DNA of 47,500 nt. Origin: Chrysomallon squamiferum (lineage: Eukaryota; Mollusca; Gastropoda; Neomphalida; Peltospiridae). This document shows positions 1 through 28,970 of the stretch, piece after piece (within the stretch, counting starts at the first letter, position 1; each line of letters opens with the position of its first letter). The DNA is taken from NCBI GenBank assembly GCA_012295275.1, contig CM022674.1, positions 745,001 through 792,500 on the forward strand. The letters are read 5' to 3'. The translations under genes and the position numbers were made by a program. The notes below the pieces were generated by a model. That model did no database searches, had not been told where the DNA came from, and saw only the letters and a list, made by a program, of their open reading frames with translations.

Positions 1-670
1 CTTTCTGCAAGATTCGTAGTCTGTCACAAAACACAAACAAACAAACGCTGGCAAGGACCCTGTGCTCTGTCCGTCTGTCTGTATGTACAGCTATACGCGT
101 TTTGGCTCACGAACACTTTCTTCTCGAATATACACTCTTTGCTTTCGACGCAGTAACATCTCTTGTGATTCACGGAGAAAACGAAATATAAGCTACGAAT
201 GTATTTATCTTTGCTAGATGACTCGACTTCATTGTTGTCCGAAGATAAGAAAACGTCCTTGGCAGTGTCCTTGAGGTTTTGAATATTAATAAACAGATCA
301 GTGTAAATGAGATAAATATTTTTTCTTCTTCTTCTTTATTAACCCTTTATTGTTATTATTTCTTTGTTTATTTTAAAACTTTATATTTTTGTCTGTTCTT
401 TTTTTTTTTTTTTTTTTTTTGAAATCCCTTGTTATTTTTGTTCGTTTTCAAACCGTTTCATCCAAAGCCAGATAAAATAAACTGGTCAAGGTTTTCAGTT
501 TATTATTATAATTATTATTATTACTGTTGTTGTTGTTGTTGTTGTGATCGTCGTTATCTATGTCGCCGTCGTCCTGATCACCACTTTTTGTTTATTTATT
601 TCATTTATTTATCTAGAACTTTACACTTTCCTTCATGCCAAATTATCTGACTCAGTTTGTAAAGAATTTC

Positions 671-745
671 GGTCGACTGGTTCAGTGGTTAGAATACACT
701 GCTAAGACGTGAGGTGCCCCAGGGTTAATTTGCTGGGTGTGTCTC
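671..745 (+). mobile_element. tRNA-derived SINE remnant (head)
   Basis: The stretch carries TGGTTCAGTGGTTAGAA, a full match to the RNA polymerase III A box and D-arm of tRNAs. About 35 bases further on is a decayed B-box-like GGGTTAATTTGC. The pair has tRNA-like spacing, but no acceptor stem or intact T-arm can be folded, so this is a SINE head or tRNA pseudogene rather than a working tRNA. A GC-rich inverted repeat 55 bases downstream may belong to the same insertion. Confidence 0.5.
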
Positions 746-799
746 ATTCCAGTCACAGACCCATGTATGATTATACAAATACACGGTATGTGATATCTT

Positions 800-855
800 G
801 CGTCTGCGACGGACACGCCCGCTGGCCTGTCGGAAAGCGTGCCCGTCGCAGACGT
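800..855. repeat. GC-rich inverted repeat / hairpin
   Basis: The left arm 800-818 (GCGTCTGCGACGGACACGC) is the reverse complement of the right arm 837-855 except for one internal and one terminal mismatch. The loop is 18 bases. The stem stands out for its high G+C in AT-rich surroundings. Its function is unknown. Confidence 0.65.
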
Positions 856-1016
856 GCTTCACAACAGCTTGCTCTGATTAGCACGTTAATTTTTTTCCAA
901 TTCCAATTCCAATATCTTGCTTATATGAAAATAATGCTAATAGTAGCTAGCATACTGTAGAAGCACAAAACTGCGTATGTATTGTAAATGTGTGTATACT
1001 GGTGTATTTGGCTTAC

Positions 1017-1021
1017 GTATG

Positions 1022-1052
<31 letters not shown>

Positions 1053-1055
1053 TTA
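1017..1055. repeat. (GTAT)n microsatellite
   Basis: About ten copies of a GTAT/ATGT tetranucleotide. They are followed by a long A-rich, G-interrupted low-complexity run to about 1340. Confidence 0.8.
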
Positions 1056-1720
1056 TGTTCGTATGTATATGTACATGTACATATATGTATGTATATATGT
1101 AAAGAGAATAGAATAAAATAATAAAAACAAATGGAAACGAAATGAAATAAAATAAATAAATACAAAAACAAAAAAAAACAATATGAAATCAAATCTAACT
1201 GAATGAAACAAAACTGGACGAAATAAATTAAAATAAAATGTAGTGAAATGAAAGGAAAGGAAAGGAAAGACAAGAAAAGAAAAAAAAAGAAATGGAAAGA
1301 AAAGACAAGAAAAGAAAAGAAAACTAAACCAAACAAAAACGCAATAAGAACTAAAATTAATGGTAATCGCCTTGTAGCGAATTTCAATCTACCCAGACTG
1401 AAGAAACAAGATTTTCTTGCGACTGAGTTATTATTTTATTTGAACCCAGGGTAATTTCAGACACTTTTTTACTCTACCCCCGCCTCTCAGACATCAGCAA
1501 TGTTTGTCTTGTCCGTGGCCCTGGTTAACGTTTGAGTCTCAAATGATACTGCTGTCTGTGAAATTTCTCTCAATTGGTACACAAAGCAAATAGTTTAAAC
1601 ATCTGTCAGAATTCGCTGCAGTGAGTCACGACAGAAACACTTTGCTTGTCAAGACGGCGTTCAGTTCACGATCTGAACAGTTGAAATAATTCCGAGGGGT
1701 TTGATCTTAAATTGTGAAGA

Positions 1721-1828
<108 letters not shown>

Positions 1829-2538
1829 TAATAACTATATAAAGATGAAAGCGATAAATAAAGAGAAAAAAAATAAACAAACTAACAAACAAACAAACAA
1901 AAATTTGCTGCAACACATCTTTTCTTTCTACAGCAGGGTTGCAGAACTTAGTATTCAAATTTCCTTTGACTTCAATTATAAACATTTAGGGGAAAAAATT
2001 AAACACAGTTTTCAATTTAGGATACTGATATTTTGTCATTGCTTTCTATTTATGTATAATACAAAATCCTCCAACTTTAGTCTAATTAGCATAGTTTAAG
2101 CAACACACAATAACAATAATCACGAGGTTTTCAATGGCGTATAAATATATCCGTCTTAAGGAAAAAAACTAATAATTGTAACAGCATTTGTAGTAATATG
2201 CTAACATAATTATTAGTATTTTAAGTAGAAATGTTTTTTTAAATTTTAGAATCGAGTAAATGGTTACTTTTTAATCTTTGTTTTTTCCACGACAACATCT
2301 GAAAGATTCCCAATGTCTCGTTTCGATGAACTGTTTTCTAATTAGCAACTGTGAATCGATTACATACACTTTGCACCAACAATTATTTTATGATTAGCAT
2401 TAATATAACTTTTATATGAACCTTCCCATAAACGTCCAGAAACAGCACACACCACGGCTTTTGAAACATGAGTTAGAGCAAAACTGTCTGAGAGAAAGAT
2501 CTCAATGGCCGAACCGATAATCATTAACCTTTTTGTTA

Positions 2539-2539
<1 letters not shown>

Positions 2540-2607
<68 letters not shown>

Positions 2608-2630
2608 AAGAAGAAGAAGAAGAAGAAGAA
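2540..2630. repeat. compound (TAA)n(GAA)n microsatellite
   Basis: About 40 bases of TAA repeats change directly into about 50 bases of GAA/AAG repeats. The purine-pure GAA half is of the kind that can form triplexes. Confidence 0.95.
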
Positions 2631-5036
2631 AATAAAGATTTCTATTAGGTTCGTTAGTTATGCATCACAGATTGAATTTATACTAACATTTTAATTTTAA
2701 GTTTTTCGTTTTTTATTTGTTTTATTTTAAGAAATTTCTAACAATCTACTATTTTTAAGCTTTTCACATCTTTTATTCAATTATTTACGATTGTATACGT
2801 ATTGGCACGACTCTGCCACCCCCCCACGTGCTTAACCTGTTAAAAATAAATCCCTTTTCGCGACTACAAATATCTATATCAGCCAAACTCGTGGACAAGA
2901 CCAACACACGGACACAGAACTCGGACGTTCTGCACTCGATATTAATCCGAAAAATCCACAAACGAAAAACGATGACAATACCAGATGCATGCAGAAGCCA
3001 TTGCTCTTTGATGTCTACGGGTATTTCTACCGATTTTTTCTAGCGCACCGTGTCACTTTTGTTGACCGTGGGTTTAATACTTGTGTATCTGTGGAAATCA
3101 GGAATTAGATGACGGCTGATAATCTTACAGGGAAACAAAGTGTGAAGATCGATGCGGTTCGTGTTGACACGGACTTTGTTTTCTGTTGTCTTTCTCCACG
3201 TAAGAATCGGATTCCAGGTCGATACCGATGGTGTGTGTTTGGCGTACGATAGGTCTAGAGATCGATCGAGGACCAGGGGTTATGTTTGCAGAAAGTGCAT
3301 TAGTATCAGACGTTATCATCATCTTTTTTTTACTGTTTGTTTTCTTCTTTTTCTTCTTCTTTTTCATCATCATCATCTTTTTCTTCATCATCATCAACCT
3401 ATTATTCTGCTACTACGTCTAGATTTTAACTACGACTACTCTTACAGCTACTGTTGCTGCTGCACTACCATAACTAGATTATGATGACTACTACTAACAT
3501 AACGACTAGACTACGACTGTTGTTACTACGACTACGAGTACGTCTTCGACAATGACTAGTACGACTACAACTACCACCACGACTACGACTATTACTGCTC
3601 TTCCATCTTCTGTGTTTTATTCTTTAAAAGAAAACACATTATTATCACTATGCTTTAATTAACACATGAGATAAATGTGGCTAAAATTTTACCATTTTCA
3701 ATGTAGCTACTCCTGACAACAGTTTCAAATAAAAATTATTACTACGTCTCTGCTACAACAAAAACATTGCAGAATCACAGAAACAGACTTCAGAGAAATT
3801 AATACAAAGAGGAACGTTTCTTTAAAGGCGTGTATCTGTGGCGGATATGTGTTTGTGTGCTTGGCGACGGATGGGTGACCGGGTGTATGTGCGTGTGATT
3901 CAGTCTACTACTCATTTTGAAACATAATCATCTGTGCTTTTCAGAGACGTAACCATGTAATGCTGGAGAAAGGCTGCTGCTGACATTTAACGATTTGCTA
4001 TTGTCATTAACTGGTTTTATTTCAGAAATACTTTCTCACAGACAGAAAAATTGTACACCAAGGTCAAGGACGCGTCATTTATGATGTCATAATAGACGAT
4101 GTTAAGCAAACTGCCTGCTGTATTAAAATTAAGTATTGTTCTAAATCTAGGTTACTCTTTATTTCAGTGTCTTAGTAGAATTAGTTTAATTTAGAAGAAA
4201 TAAAAAAAATGTTTTGTTGCGCTATTGAAGTTGTCATCATGGTTTTCTTGGTTTTCTTCTTCTTCGTTATCTTCCTTTACTTGTTTTCTTCAGATATATG
4301 TTTACTGTCATAATTCTTGAATATAACTTTTGAATATCCTTAAATCTGAACTTCTTAACTTCCAGCGTCTACCATCCAGAAATAGAAACCCACAGCAGAG
4401 CAAAACGTTTGTCTGTTTATTCCAGCCCAGATTTTGAGGTTCATCGCTGAAAAGGCTTGAAGGTCACGGCATCGTGTTTTCGACAGTTAATCTTGTTAAT
4501 TGTAGAGAGCAGCAAGGTCAGAGTGCAGCTGTTAATTTAATCACATTGTTGTCCAACTCTTCCCTTCCGTGTATTTTTAGTCATATTTTGCAGACGTGAA
4601 TAACTGCATTATGAGACAACGTGTACATTACGTGATTTTAGCAGGAAAACATTTCTCTCCACTTTCGTCGTCTGCACATCTTGCCGCCATTCCACGAGCC
4701 CGGGTAAAATTCTGCGATGCTCCGTGGACGTGGCGGGATTCACGCCAGAAGACGAGCAAAAAAAAAAAATTATAAAAAAAACAAAAAATTCAACAGAAAA
4801 ATCCACAAGGACTGCCTTGAATTATAATTTCTGAAGATTACCTTCGTTGTTGCCAAAAGGCTTGAAATTAGGCTTCGTTTTTCGGGCTTGAGGAAAAGAA
4901 ACTTCAAACGAGTCCGGGCAATCCCCCTTCATAGCTCGACTGTTTACTCTGCAAGGAGCCCATGATTCTGCTTGTTTGCTGTCGCCCGATTGATACAATT
5001 TACGTTTTGTTGGCAATAAACAAACAACTGCGGGCC

Positions 5037-5073
5037 TATAAAAGACAGAACTCGGCTCACGGCAGCATCACTT
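5037..5073 (+). promoter_or_regulatory. TATA box and initiator of the chitin-binding gene
   Basis: TATAAAAG lies at 5037-5044. A pyrimidine-rich initiator match, TCACTTC, lies at 5068-5074 with its A at 5070, so the distance from TATA to predicted start is about 33 bases, the canonical spacing. The start codon at 5185 follows after about 115 bases of leader. The transcription start is inferred from sequence only. Confidence 0.75.
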
Positions 5074-5184
5074 CTTCTGTGAGTTCTAGCTTCCGAAAAC
5101 AGGTTGACAAAAGTTTAAAATTCTGTTCCAAAGAATCATTTTTCAAGTCTGTGAGAGTCGAGTTCTTCTGTTCTTTTGACGAAG

Positions 5185-23100
<17,916 letters not shown>

Positions 23101-23494
23101 TGTTTTTTTCAAAATCGTAAATGAACTTTGACCTTAATACTTCCATGATGAATGGATTAGGTTATACAGCATTCTCTTTTCAGAAAAATTCGATTTTCGA
23201 TTTTGCTAACCAATATCTGTAATTCTTTTCGTTTTTTTATTTTTTTTTATTAAGCTAATATCTTGCAGATTTGCTTATAAAATCGCATATACATAGTCAT
23301 GATCATGATATATCTATGTTCATTATTCGATCAAGTCTTTAGACTGTCGATAAATCATTATTTCGTTAATATTACTGGTCTTCATTATTTGATAAAATTT
23401 TTATCTAGTTTTATCTAAGAAATATCAGTTTACGTTTTGAAATTGAAATTCATACAGTGATAAATATATTAGTACCTTTTGATGAATAATTCAC

Positions 23495-23500
23495 ATTAAA
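23495..23500 (+). terminator. candidate poly(A) signal (ATTAAA) of the chitin-binding gene
   Basis: First poly(A) signal variant after the stop codon, about 395 bases downstream. A canonical AATAAA at 24437-24442 is an alternative. Transcript data would be needed to choose. Confidence 0.25.
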
Positions 23501-23658
23501 GTTTATCTGATAATTACCCTAGATATGGTGAATAGATTCCGTACATGATGAATATCTTGAATTGTTTATATGATAAAACATTTCATCTCTTGTTACATTA
23601 ACCTTCTAAATCAGCGACAGTTTAATATATTTTTGTTATCATCATTATTATTATTTTC

Positions 23659-23690
<32 letters not shown>

Positions 23691-24918
23691 TGTTATTACT
23701 ATTACTATTTTTTTATTATTATAATTATTATGATTATCGTTGTTATTATTATTATATTATTACTACTACTACTACTATTACTACTATTACTATTATCTTT
23801 TAGCGATCATGATTTCGTAAATATCTTCAAAAGTAACGTTGTTTTTATGTTATATGATTTTGTTATCTTCAAATTTGTTATATTTAAGTATTTTATTGTC
23901 ACTTGTTGTACCATACGTACTGGTACGACACAACCCAGTGAGTATATAATTACTGTACATAGGTTTTCTCAAACAGTTGTAAATAGAATATTCTGTGTTA
24001 ACCATTACTATTTTCAGTGTATGTGTACATATATATAACGAGTGCATGATGACTGTTTATCTTTTGATACGTTTTATATCAATATTAGTTCACTATATTG
24101 GCAATTAGCTTAAAGCATTTGATGCAGAGAACCTTTGCTATGGTCATTATAAATTAATGTTATTATTTGTTACTTGAATTTCAGTCAAATGTTTAATTTC
24201 AGATGTTGTAAAATTTGAAGTTTTGACCTATTCAGTACTCGAGCAGTTTAAACAAATTATTTTAGAAAAATTTGCAGTCGGACTTTCTTTTTCGGTTTTA
24301 TTTTCACTCTATTTTTATTCAAATTAGGTTCTCTAGTATTTAAAATGAAACGTTTCTTTATATTCAAAACTACAGTTAAGTTCACCTTTCTGACGGCCAT
24401 TTTTATTTCTTTTGATGAACTAGATTAAATTTTCTAAATAAAATTTGAATACTGTTTTTTTTTAATTAACTAGTGTTTAAATTTTAAATTTAGAGTTTTA
24501 TTTCAATTCTTCTTCTGGTCATTTTCTTAAACATTTGTCAGAATACGAGAGATTTGCAAATTTCCAAAAACGTTCGACATCATTTAAATTTCCTATTTAT
24601 AATTTTCGGATATTTCTGTTAAATGAAATGATAACATTTTCTTGTGTATCAGTTACACTTTTGTTTTACTATGCCGTCAGTATGATTAATTTTCTATAAT
24701 GCAATCTCGCATGTGAGAAATTTGTTCAACAACCCATTTAAGCAAACTGATTAATTTCCCAGTGCCTGGTGTTGGATCTCAAAAATATTATTGTTAGTGT
24801 AATTATTAATAATATTATTGTTATTATTATATTTTGTCAAATGGTGAGTGGAAATATAAAGACGAGGAACTTACTTCTATTAAATATCATATATATTACT
24901 AGTACTAATTATAAGACC

Positions 24919-24931
24919 ACTACTTCTACTT

Positions 24932-24974
<43 letters not shown>

Positions 24975-25067
24975 GTACCACTAGTTCATTATTATTACTA
25001 ATAAAACAACAACAACTACTACTACTACTACTACCACTACTACTACTACGTTTACTACTACTACTAC
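24919..25067. repeat. (TAC)n trinucleotide array, tail of dispersed element A
   Basis: TAC/CTA repeats interrupted by a short TTA/CAA stretch near 24985-25015. The array abuts element A without a gap. The complementary GTA-type repeat follows element B in the same relative position. Confidence 0.85.
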
Positions 25068-25174
25068 TACGACAATTATTTCGCTTTCTTTTGTTTAGGA
25101 GTGACTGGAGTGTGTAAATATTTACGATAGCCTTTTTGGGGCAACTAGACAAGGCGAATGAAATACTGTATATA
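25068..25174 (-). mobile_element. dispersed 107-base element, copy A
   Basis: About 107 bases match 35542-35646 in inverted orientation with roughly a dozen differences. On the minus strand the element ends CGAAATAATTGTCGTA and runs into a TAG/GTA-type trinucleotide array. The shared boundary at the other end is ACTGTATATA. A conserved end with a simple-repeat tail suggests the 3' end of a LINE or SINE. Both copies are open in one frame (PKKA, NIYTLQSLL, KRKRNNC), but the frame is too short to claim a protein. Confidence 0.6.
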
Positions 25175-25388
25175 ACTGTTACCACGCTTTACAACTGTCC
25201 TGAGATCTCTCGCTGGCTTCTGTTAATGTTCATATATCATAATTTTGTATCTTTGTACAGAATAAATAAATATCATGAGTCTATTTTTGTTGTGTTGTCA
25301 CTGGTGTTCAGACGAAGTAAAATAAGACGGTTTCTGTGTTTTTGTTTGTTTGTCTGCGGTGAAGGGCTTTGTGTTTCATTCTTTCCTT

Positions 25389-25537
<149 letters not shown>

Positions 25538-26258
25538 TTATTTATTTATTTATTTATTATGGGACGTTCTTCATCTTTATATCATATTAATTTATGATAT
25601 ATAATATTTCGTATATACATTTTCACTCCAGAATTAGGACTGTAACTAAGGTGATGTAACTTATGACGTATTCTTTAGTCAGACTGAGGGACTGTAGTTC
25701 AGCCTGCGGATGCCATATAAGTTTATCTACCATGGATCACTGAATGGAGTTTTGAAAAGCGTATATAAGTTCGTGTGTGTGTGTGTGTGTGCATGTTACG
25801 TCAACATCTACACTGTTTATTTAACACTCACCATTTAATTCCAGAACAGAGTAAATTTAAAAACCCAATATGAACGTGCTTAAGTTGTTTATCAAAATAA
25901 GAAGAATAGACTACATATTATTATAATATGCATAGCATAGATTTATTATTGTTGTTGTTGTTGTTGTTGTTATTGTTGTTGTTATGCGTTGGGATTGGAT
26001 TGTCCAGATTTCTGGATTCTCTTGCAGTACATTTAAATTTAAAGAGGAACAAAGAAATTATGAGCTGGTAAATTTCGATAAATGTTTTCCTTTAGCAAAT
26101 ACAGCTTGCTCCGTTTACCAAATCGAGCAGTTTTAAAGAAAAAGAAAGTCAAAATGTAAATAAACATTTATTAACTATAAAAAGCGGTTGTGTAACGCTT
26201 AAAATCCTGTTTAAAATATATCTATATAAATATAGCGAAAAAAAAAAAAAAAAAAGTC

Positions 26259-26397
26259 TTAAACTGCGATGATTTTAACAGTGACTGGAACTTTGATGTC
26301 GTCGAAGTCCACTGTGTTGTCAGCGATGTTCACATGTCGGCGATGTTCATCACGTCAACCACATCCACAACGTCACACTTCCACGAGCTTGTATAAT
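26259..26397 (-). pseudogene. possible relic terminal exon of an unknown gene
   Basis: On the minus strand an acceptor-like TTAACCAG at 26398 is followed by coding-like, GC-richer sequence. It reads SSWKCDVVDVVDVMNIAD, then a stop in that frame. A second frame continues NIADNTVDFDD and VPVTVKIIAV to a TAA at 26259-26261. The frame switch coincides with a near-exact 17-base tandem duplication, AACATCGC(C/T)GAC. That is what a decayed last exon would look like. No upstream exons or family could be identified, so chance remains possible. Confidence 0.35.
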
Positions 26398-26722
26398 CTG
26401 GTTAATTCAAAAACGTAACGTAATTGGTCAGAAGACGTAATATATTACATCATTATGAAAACAAAAATAATAATGTTAATCTATATTCGACCGTACTCAA
26501 ATGTAATTTCGAACAATACAAATTAAAGTTGCCTATTTTCATTCTATCCTTTGGTTAAGAACTAATTGGATACAGAATGTAAATATTGTTTGTATTTTTT
26601 TTTTTTTAAAATGGAAATCGATACAGTTCTTTTCTCTTGGTCAGCTCTCAGCCCTGTTCAAGAAGTTGGACATATACCCTCTTGCCCTACAATGGTCGGA
26701 AATTGAATACGATAATTACATC

Positions 26723-26757
<35 letters not shown>

Positions 26758-27222
26758 TTTTTTTGTTGTTGTTGTTGTTGTTTAATCCAGAAAATTTGAT
26801 CACTCGTTAAAATTGCTTTTAAACCCTTAATTGTATGGGTCGAAGTATAGTAAGCTTTTAAGTTCGTACATGCATTCATACATACATTTCAATGATACAT
26901 TCATACATACTTGCATGCATAAATTCATATATACATAGGCACACATACACACACATACATTTAAAATATAAAATAATAATGAAAATTAAGGACATAATTA
27001 TATTTAACAAGTACATCTGAAGAAGATTTTCTGATAATTCGAGGTTTCTGAAAGCCAATTGAAAAGAAAATCAAAGTTTTAATTCGAAAGTAACGAAACG
27101 GAACTTTAGAGTTATCGGCCATGATTAAAGGTGGCAGTACGGACAGTACCGCTTCGGACGCCATTATTCGTGTATAGGTGTCAACTGTCAAACGAAGAAA
27201 ACAGACGGAGAAATCTGTTAGA

Positions 27223-27503
27223 ATGACTTGTGATTTGCCATGTATATCGTACATGGCGATTTACGTCATTTCAATGCACATTGTAAACAGTAATTCTAGA
27301 AGCTCGTCTGGTTCGAATCACTGGCGATTTGATCCGGGCGAGGGCAAAGTGAGACAAGCAACAACAGACGACCCAAATCATTCGGATGACGATTTAGTGA
27401 TGGGCATTTTGAAAAACAAAGTTATAAAAAATGGAGAATGGCGTGTGGAAACAAAACATGCGTGCGATACTGCAGAGTCTCAACGAAAAGAACAAGAAAA
27501 AGG
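27223..27503 (+). CDS. TTC17-like exon 1
   Basis: Signal peptide and N-terminal HW..D.G region. The frame is open upstream to a GTG at 27178, but the first ATG at 27223 gives a proper signal sequence and is preferred. The donor is AAAAGG followed by GTAATC, leaving two bases of a codon. Confidence 0.8.
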
Positions 27504-27822
27504 GTAATCTATCTGTGGAAGAATCTATATGTTAACGATCTTAACCCATCTTCGTGACTATCTTCATCTTGTTATTTAATCTTAGCATGTATATTATTAA
27601 TAATAATAACATGATTTGTTTTGTTTTGTATAATAACGAATATGCATTCATACCTTAAGAAGCCGTATTACAGAAGTAAGTGAAAAGCTTACTTACACTG
27701 TTGTACCTTGACCGCTTTATGCATAATATTGCACAACAATTAGTACTGTTTGGTAATTACAGCTCAGAACATTCTATCGTGGGTGCTTATCCATAACGAC
27801 AGTCATCTAAAATTTAAACTAA

Positions 27823-27888
<66 letters not shown>

Positions 27889-28931
27889 GTATTAGATTAT
27901 TATAATATCCTTTATTAACACATAATAATATTGAAAGTAGGTTTGTGTTCATAATAGCCTAACAGTAAATCTAAAATCAATATTTTGTCCATAGGTAAGG
28001 CATGTGTATGTACACACGCAAACGTACACACAGCAACACACACATACACGTACAAATAAACAATATATTTAAAATTTACTCATATGTATTATTCACACTG
28101 CACAGTAATAACCCAATTTGTTCCAAAATATCATTCATGTACAGTGAAAATAACATCTGTATATTTATAATACATTATATGCATTTACCTTTGTCTTTGA
28201 ATATAAATATTTAGAAACTAAAACTTAAAAGGAGAAATTTTACTTGAGAACATGTCTTTAATATTTTAAGCATGAATGATTTAGAAATTAATTATTAATA
28301 TTTAACATTTACTGAGTATTAATATTAAATATATAAATATATTGTTGAATTTTTAAGAACATTTGAAAATTTCATTACTTAAGACAAGAACGTAATGAAC
28401 AAAACATTTTGTAAACTGAATTATTTATTATGTTTTAGTTTCTTTTCTTTTTTCTGAAGGTAACACATAACAAATAATATTGTAATTATTATAAAGATCA
28501 TCATTCTCAAATACCCATTTAATTTACTATTGTTTTTTAATTTTTATTTCAACACTGTTATAACCAAGGGATGAAAAAAAAAAACCAAACAATACACTTT
28601 AACCTGCAAACCCATTATATTATCATTCATTATTAATTATGAAGGTTAGCATTGCCTGATTTTAAAAAAAAAAATTTATGTTTGTTTTATTTTAGCACAA
28701 AATCAGCTAATAAAAAACCCAAACGTACTTTAACCTGTGGACGGTCAGTCAACGCAACGCAGTATGACCACCTCCGCGGTGTAGCGGAGAGAAAAGAACA
28801 CATTCAGTTTCCAGAGCCAGAAGTCGCCATGATTTTTCAGAAGAAGGGAACACAGATTTCAGACGTTGATATGAATGAACTCGAAGAAAGATTGTGGAAA
28901 GCCAAAAAACAGGTTTAATATAAACTTCTGA

Positions 28932-28970
<39 letters not shown>

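Noticed and set aside
800-855. microRNA precursor
   Set aside because: The paired stem is only about 19 base pairs with no lower stem extension, shorter than animal pre-miRNA hairpins require.
3400-3600. Third copy of the dispersed element beside the CTA/ACG-rich stretch
   Set aside because: Only the trinucleotide-like composition is shared; the 107-base core is absent.
4609-5016. Two minus-strand open frames upstream of the TATA box
   Set aside because: Mixed composition but no homology, no joined splice phases, and position in the promoter region of the plus-strand gene.
27178-27222. GTG start extending the TTC17-like protein by 15 residues
   Set aside because: The extension is basic and would bury the signal peptide. 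The ATG at 27223 has good context.
27310-27319. B-box-like GGTTCGAATC suggesting a tRNA or SINE
   Set aside because: It lies within the coding exon of the TTC17-like gene (SGSNHW), with no A box at the right distance.
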